Shown here: piece after piece, positions 34,643 through 36,621 of the stretch | Layout of the letters: each line of letters begins with the position of its first letter | Numbering within the stretch: the stretch's first letter is position 1 | Source of the DNA: DASRZM01 sp035686365 | Lineage (GTDB): Bacteria > Pseudomonadota > Gammaproteobacteria > Xanthomonadales > Xanthomonadaceae | Direction: 5' to 3' | Assembly (NCBI GenBank): GCA_035686365.1 | Contig: DASRZM010000085.1 | Location: forward strand, 1-36,621 | DNA length: 36,621 nt | Notes under the pieces: model-generated | Database searches by the model: none | What the model saw: only the letters and a program-made list of their open reading frames with translations | What the model was told of the DNA's origin: nothing | Translations under genes and position numbers: made by a program

Positions 34643-36007
34643 ATGGCGCAGCGCATCCGCCACCTGACCGGCATCACCACCTCCGGCACCCCGCACCTGG
34701 GCAACTACGTCGGTGCGATCCGGCCGGCGATCGCCGCCTCGCGTCGCGCCGACGCCGAATCGTTCTTCTTCCTGGCCGACTACCACGCGCTGGTGAAGAG
34801 CAGCGACCCGGCGCGCGTGCAGCGCTCCACGCTGGAGATCGCCGCCAGCTGGCTGGCCTGTGGGCTCGACGCCGAACGCGTGGTGTTCTACCGCCAGTCC
34901 GACATTCCCGAGATCCCGGAACTGACCTGGCTGCTGACCTGCGTGGCCGCCAAGGGCCTGCTCAACCGCGCCCATGCCTACAAGGCCGCCGTCGACCAGA
35001 ACCTGGCCGCGGGCGAGGATCCGGACGCCGGCATCGGCATGGGCCTGTTCATGTACCCGGTGCTGATGGCGGCTGATATCCTGATGTTCGGCGCCGACCA
35101 GGTACCGGTGGGGCGCGACCAGGTGCAGCACATCGAGATGGCGCGCGACTTCGCCGCGCGCTTCAACCACCTCTACGGCGACAGCTACCGGGCGGTGACC
35201 GGCCGCGAAGGCGAACCGCTGGTCCTGCCCGAGGCCGTGGTGGACGATGCGGTGGCGACCCTGCCGGGGCTGGACGGCCGCAAGATGTCCAAGAGCTACG
35301 ACAATGCCATCCCGCTGTTCGCACCGGCGGCGGAGCTGAAGAAGCTCGTGTATTCGATCGTCACCGACTCGCGCGAGCCCGGCGATCCCAAGGACCCGGA
35401 CACCTCACACCTGTTCACCCTGTACCAGGCCTTCGCCACGGTGGAGGAAACCGCGGCCATGCGCGCGGCCTTCCGCGAAGGGATCGGCTGGGGCGAGGCC
35501 AAGCAGCGCGCGTTCGAGCGCATCGATGCCGAGCTGGCACCCATGCGCGAAACCTACCGCGCGCTGATCGACGATCCAGCGCAGATCGAATCGACGCTGC
35601 GTGCGGGCGCGCAGAAGGCGCGCGCCCTGTCGCGCCCGCTGCTGCGCGAACTGCGCCAGGCCGTGGGCCTGCGGCCGCTGGACCTGCAGGTCGCGGAATC
35701 GGCCACCGCCGGCAACCGCAAGGCCGCGCAACCGGTCTTCAAGCAGTACCGCGAGGCCGATGGGCTGTTCTACTTCAAGCTGGTCGACGCCGGCGGCGAT
35801 GTACTGCTGCACAGTACGGCCTTCACCTCCCCCCGCGAAGCCGGCCAGGCGGTGGCCCGCCTCAAGCAGGGCGCAGGCCGCGGCCTGGACTGCTCGGAAT
35901 CGGGCGAAGTCGCCATGGAAGGCCAGGTGCTTGGGCGCCTGGGCGGCGATGCCGACGCCCGCACGCTGGCTGCCGCGCTCGCCGCATTCGGTGGCGACGC
36001 GTGCTGA
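34643..36007 (+). CDS. trpS: Tryptophan-tRNA ligase with DUF1508-like C-terminal extension
   Basis: 454 aa, while the usual bacterial enzyme is about 330-340. The catalytic part (1-340) is normal: TPHLGN (16-21) is the HIGH-type signature, KMSKS at 214-218, GADQVPVGRDQVQH the tryptophan/ATP pocket. Residues 345-454 are extra: after a linker, GLFYFKLVDAGGDVLLHSTAF and PREAGQAVARLK look like one YegP/DUF1508 repeat. I recall long TrpS in Xanthomonas, so the extension may be lineage-typical. ATG at 34643 fits the N-terminus; the sequence before it (CAGCCCCCAGCCCCC) has no Shine-Dalgarno. TAAACT at 34609-34614 may be the -10. Confidence 0.95.
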   Translation: MAQRIRHLTGITTSGTPHLGNYVGAIRPAIAASRRADAESFFFLADYHALVKSSDPARVQRSTLEIAASWLACGLDAERVVFYRQSDIPEIPELTWLLTCVAAKGLLNRAHAYKAAVDQNLAAGEDPDAGIGMGLFMYPVLMAADILMFGADQVPVGRDQVQHIEMARDFAARFNHLYGDSYRAVTGREGEPLVLPEAVVDDAVATLPGLDGRKMSKSYDNAIPLFAPAAELKKLVYSIVTDSREPGDPKDPDTSHLFTLYQAFATVEETAAMRAAFREGIGWGEAKQRAFERIDAELAPMRETYRALIDDPAQIESTLRAGAQKARALSRPLLRELRQAVGLRPLDLQVAESATAGNRKAAQPVFKQYREADGLFYFKLVDAGGDVLLHSTAFTSPREAGQAVARLKQGAGRGLDCSESGEVAMEGQVLGRLGGDADARTLAAALAAFGGDAC

Positions 36008-36420
36008 TCGTCCAGACGGTATTGATCCTGTTCTGGCCGTTCCTGGCCGCGCTGGCGCTGATCCTGTTGCTGCTCTGGTTCGCGATCCCAAGCTGGGCCT
36101 GTCGCGCTGTGGGAGCGGCCCATGCCCGCGATCACCGAAGTCCGGACGTCGCGCCGCGAGGAAGCTATGCCCACTCGTTGGCATGCGGCCCGAATGGTGT
36201 GCGTTGCTGGCGCACCACGCAGAAGCGATGGCCGCCGGGCGCCTGCATCACCCACCAGCGCCCGTGCGGATTGGCGATGCGGCTCGCGCCCAGCGCCTCC
36301 AGCCGCCGCACCTCGGCCTCGATGTCGTCGGTCTCGATGTCCAGGTGGATGCGGGCGTCGTGCTCGACGCGCTGCAGCAGCAGGATCGGCTCGTCGGCCG
36401 CGGTGCGCAGTTCGGCGTAG
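36001..36420 (+). CDS. Doubtful small membrane ORF overlapping trpS end and the VOC gene
   Basis: The GTG at 36001 overlaps the trpS stop by 7 nt. The first 33 residues form a convincing membrane helix (MLIVQTVLILFWPFLAALAL, then ILLLLWFAIPSWA). After about residue 40 the frame becomes low-complexity and from 36165 it is antisense to the VOC-family gene. This may be the surviving 5' end of a short membrane-protein gene, now truncated or frame-extended, or chance. I recognise no family. Confidence 0.25.
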   Translation: MLIVQTVLILFWPFLAALALILLLLWFAIPSWACRAVGAAHARDHRSPDVAPRGSYAHSLACGPNGVRCWRTTQKRWPPGACITHQRPCGLAMRLAPSASSRRTSASMSSVSMSRWMRASCSTRCSSRIGSSAAVRSSA

Positions 36421-36551
36421 CGGCCGTCCCCGTCCTGGTCGTGGCTGGCCACGCGTTTGCCGAGCGCGGCGCTCCAGAACTCGGTGGCTTCCTGCAGGTT
36501 CTCGACGGGGCAGTCGAGGACGAAGGTGGAGAGGCGGCTTTGGTGGGGCAT
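36165..36551 (-). CDS. VOC-superfamily (glyoxalase/bleomycin-resistance-like) protein
   Basis: 128 aa. Two beta-alpha-beta-beta-beta modules: LSTFVLDCPVENLQEATEFW and SAALGKRVASHD, then IHLDIETDDIEAEVRRLEALGASR and WWVMQAPGGHRFCVVR. This is the glyoxalase-like subgroup of the VOC fold. Possible metal ligands are H67/H68-type and E residues at equivalent sites, but I cannot name the substrate. ATG at 36551 fits the module boundary. Convergent with trpS; heptamer-like repeats lie just beyond its start. Confidence 0.75.
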   Translation of the reverse strand: MPHQSRLSTFVLDCPVENLQEATEFWSAALGKRVASHDQDGDGRYAELRTAADEPILLLQRVEHDARIHLDIETDDIEAEVRRLEALGASRIANPHGRWWVMQAPGGHRFCVVRQQRTPFGPHANEWA

Positions 36552-36559
36552 CGGTGATT

Positions 36560-36592
36560 CAGGGCTCAGAGGTCAGGGCTCAGGGCTCAGGG
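36560..36592. repeat. CAGGGCT heptamer array near the right edge
   Basis: Tandem 7-bp units CAGGGCT, CAGAGGT, CAGGGCT, CAGGGCT and a partial CAGGG, upstream of the VOC gene. The period and sequence resemble the CGGGACT arrays of the atp region, with two base changes per unit. Confidence 0.8.
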
Positions 36593-36621
36593 TAAAGCTC
36601 GCAGAATGAGGGGTGCGGCTG

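Overview
The window is very GC-rich bacterial chromosome with densely packed, often overlapping genes. It looks like a gammaproteobacterium of the Xanthomonadales (Lysobacterales). The grounds are the gene blocks (rpoD next to tRNA-Ile2, the atp operon followed by glmU, biotin ligase-coaX-SPOR, DUF6776-bactofilin-erpA-nudC-ampE), the GTAG-type palindromic REP elements and the CGGGACT heptamer repeats. I see no prophage, insertion sequence, CRISPR array or rRNA. Most of the window is core genome. Genus cannot be fixed from the sequence alone.

Layout. 1-1200: the 3' part of rpoD, then a 477-bp spacer holding REP palindromes on both sides of a tRNA-Ile2(CAU) gene. 1223-3825 (minus): a three-gene signalling operon of a cNMP-binding/FHA protein, a coiled-coil FHA protein and a STAS protein, in which several ligand-binding residues are altered. 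4073-11329 (plus): the complete F1Fo ATP synthase operon atpIBEFHAGDC, with a promoter in front and a strong terminator behind, and inverted repeats in several internal spacers. 11554-12927: glmU. 12967-18011 (minus): a composite REC-REC-GGDEF-EAL protein with degenerate catalytic motifs, overlapping a hybrid histidine kinase. 18114-19253 (minus): hemJ and a DUF4126 membrane protein. 19346-22813 (plus): DUF6776 membrane coiled-coil protein, bactofilin, erpA, nudC, ampE. 22912-27375 (minus): LplT-PlsC fusion, purD, mtfA and a small secreted protein. 27531-32210 (plus): a fused FakA-FakB-like fatty acid kinase overlapping plsY, then biotin ligase, coaX and a SPOR protein. 32248-33646 (plus): tRNA-Thr, a lone HPt protein and arginase. 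33708-36551: a secreted protein of unknown function, trpS with an unusual C-terminal extension, and a VOC-family protein.

Two themes link the genes. The first is membrane lipid supply. The fused acyl-phosphate-forming kinase overlaps plsY, whose enzyme consumes acyl-phosphate, and an LplT-PlsC fusion for lysophospholipid uptake and re-acylation lies a few kb away. The second is signalling by modules that have lost canonical residues: a STAS protein with Asn at the phospho-Ser position, an FHA domain without its Ser/Arg, a cNMP domain without its Arg, and degenerate GGDEF, EAL and HPt domains.

The best candidates for something little described are the cNMP-FHA/FHA/STAS operon, the kinase-plsY coupling, the degenerate c-di-GMP platform paired with the hybrid kinase, and the heptamer-repeat hairpin that takes the place of the ribosome binding site of atpG.
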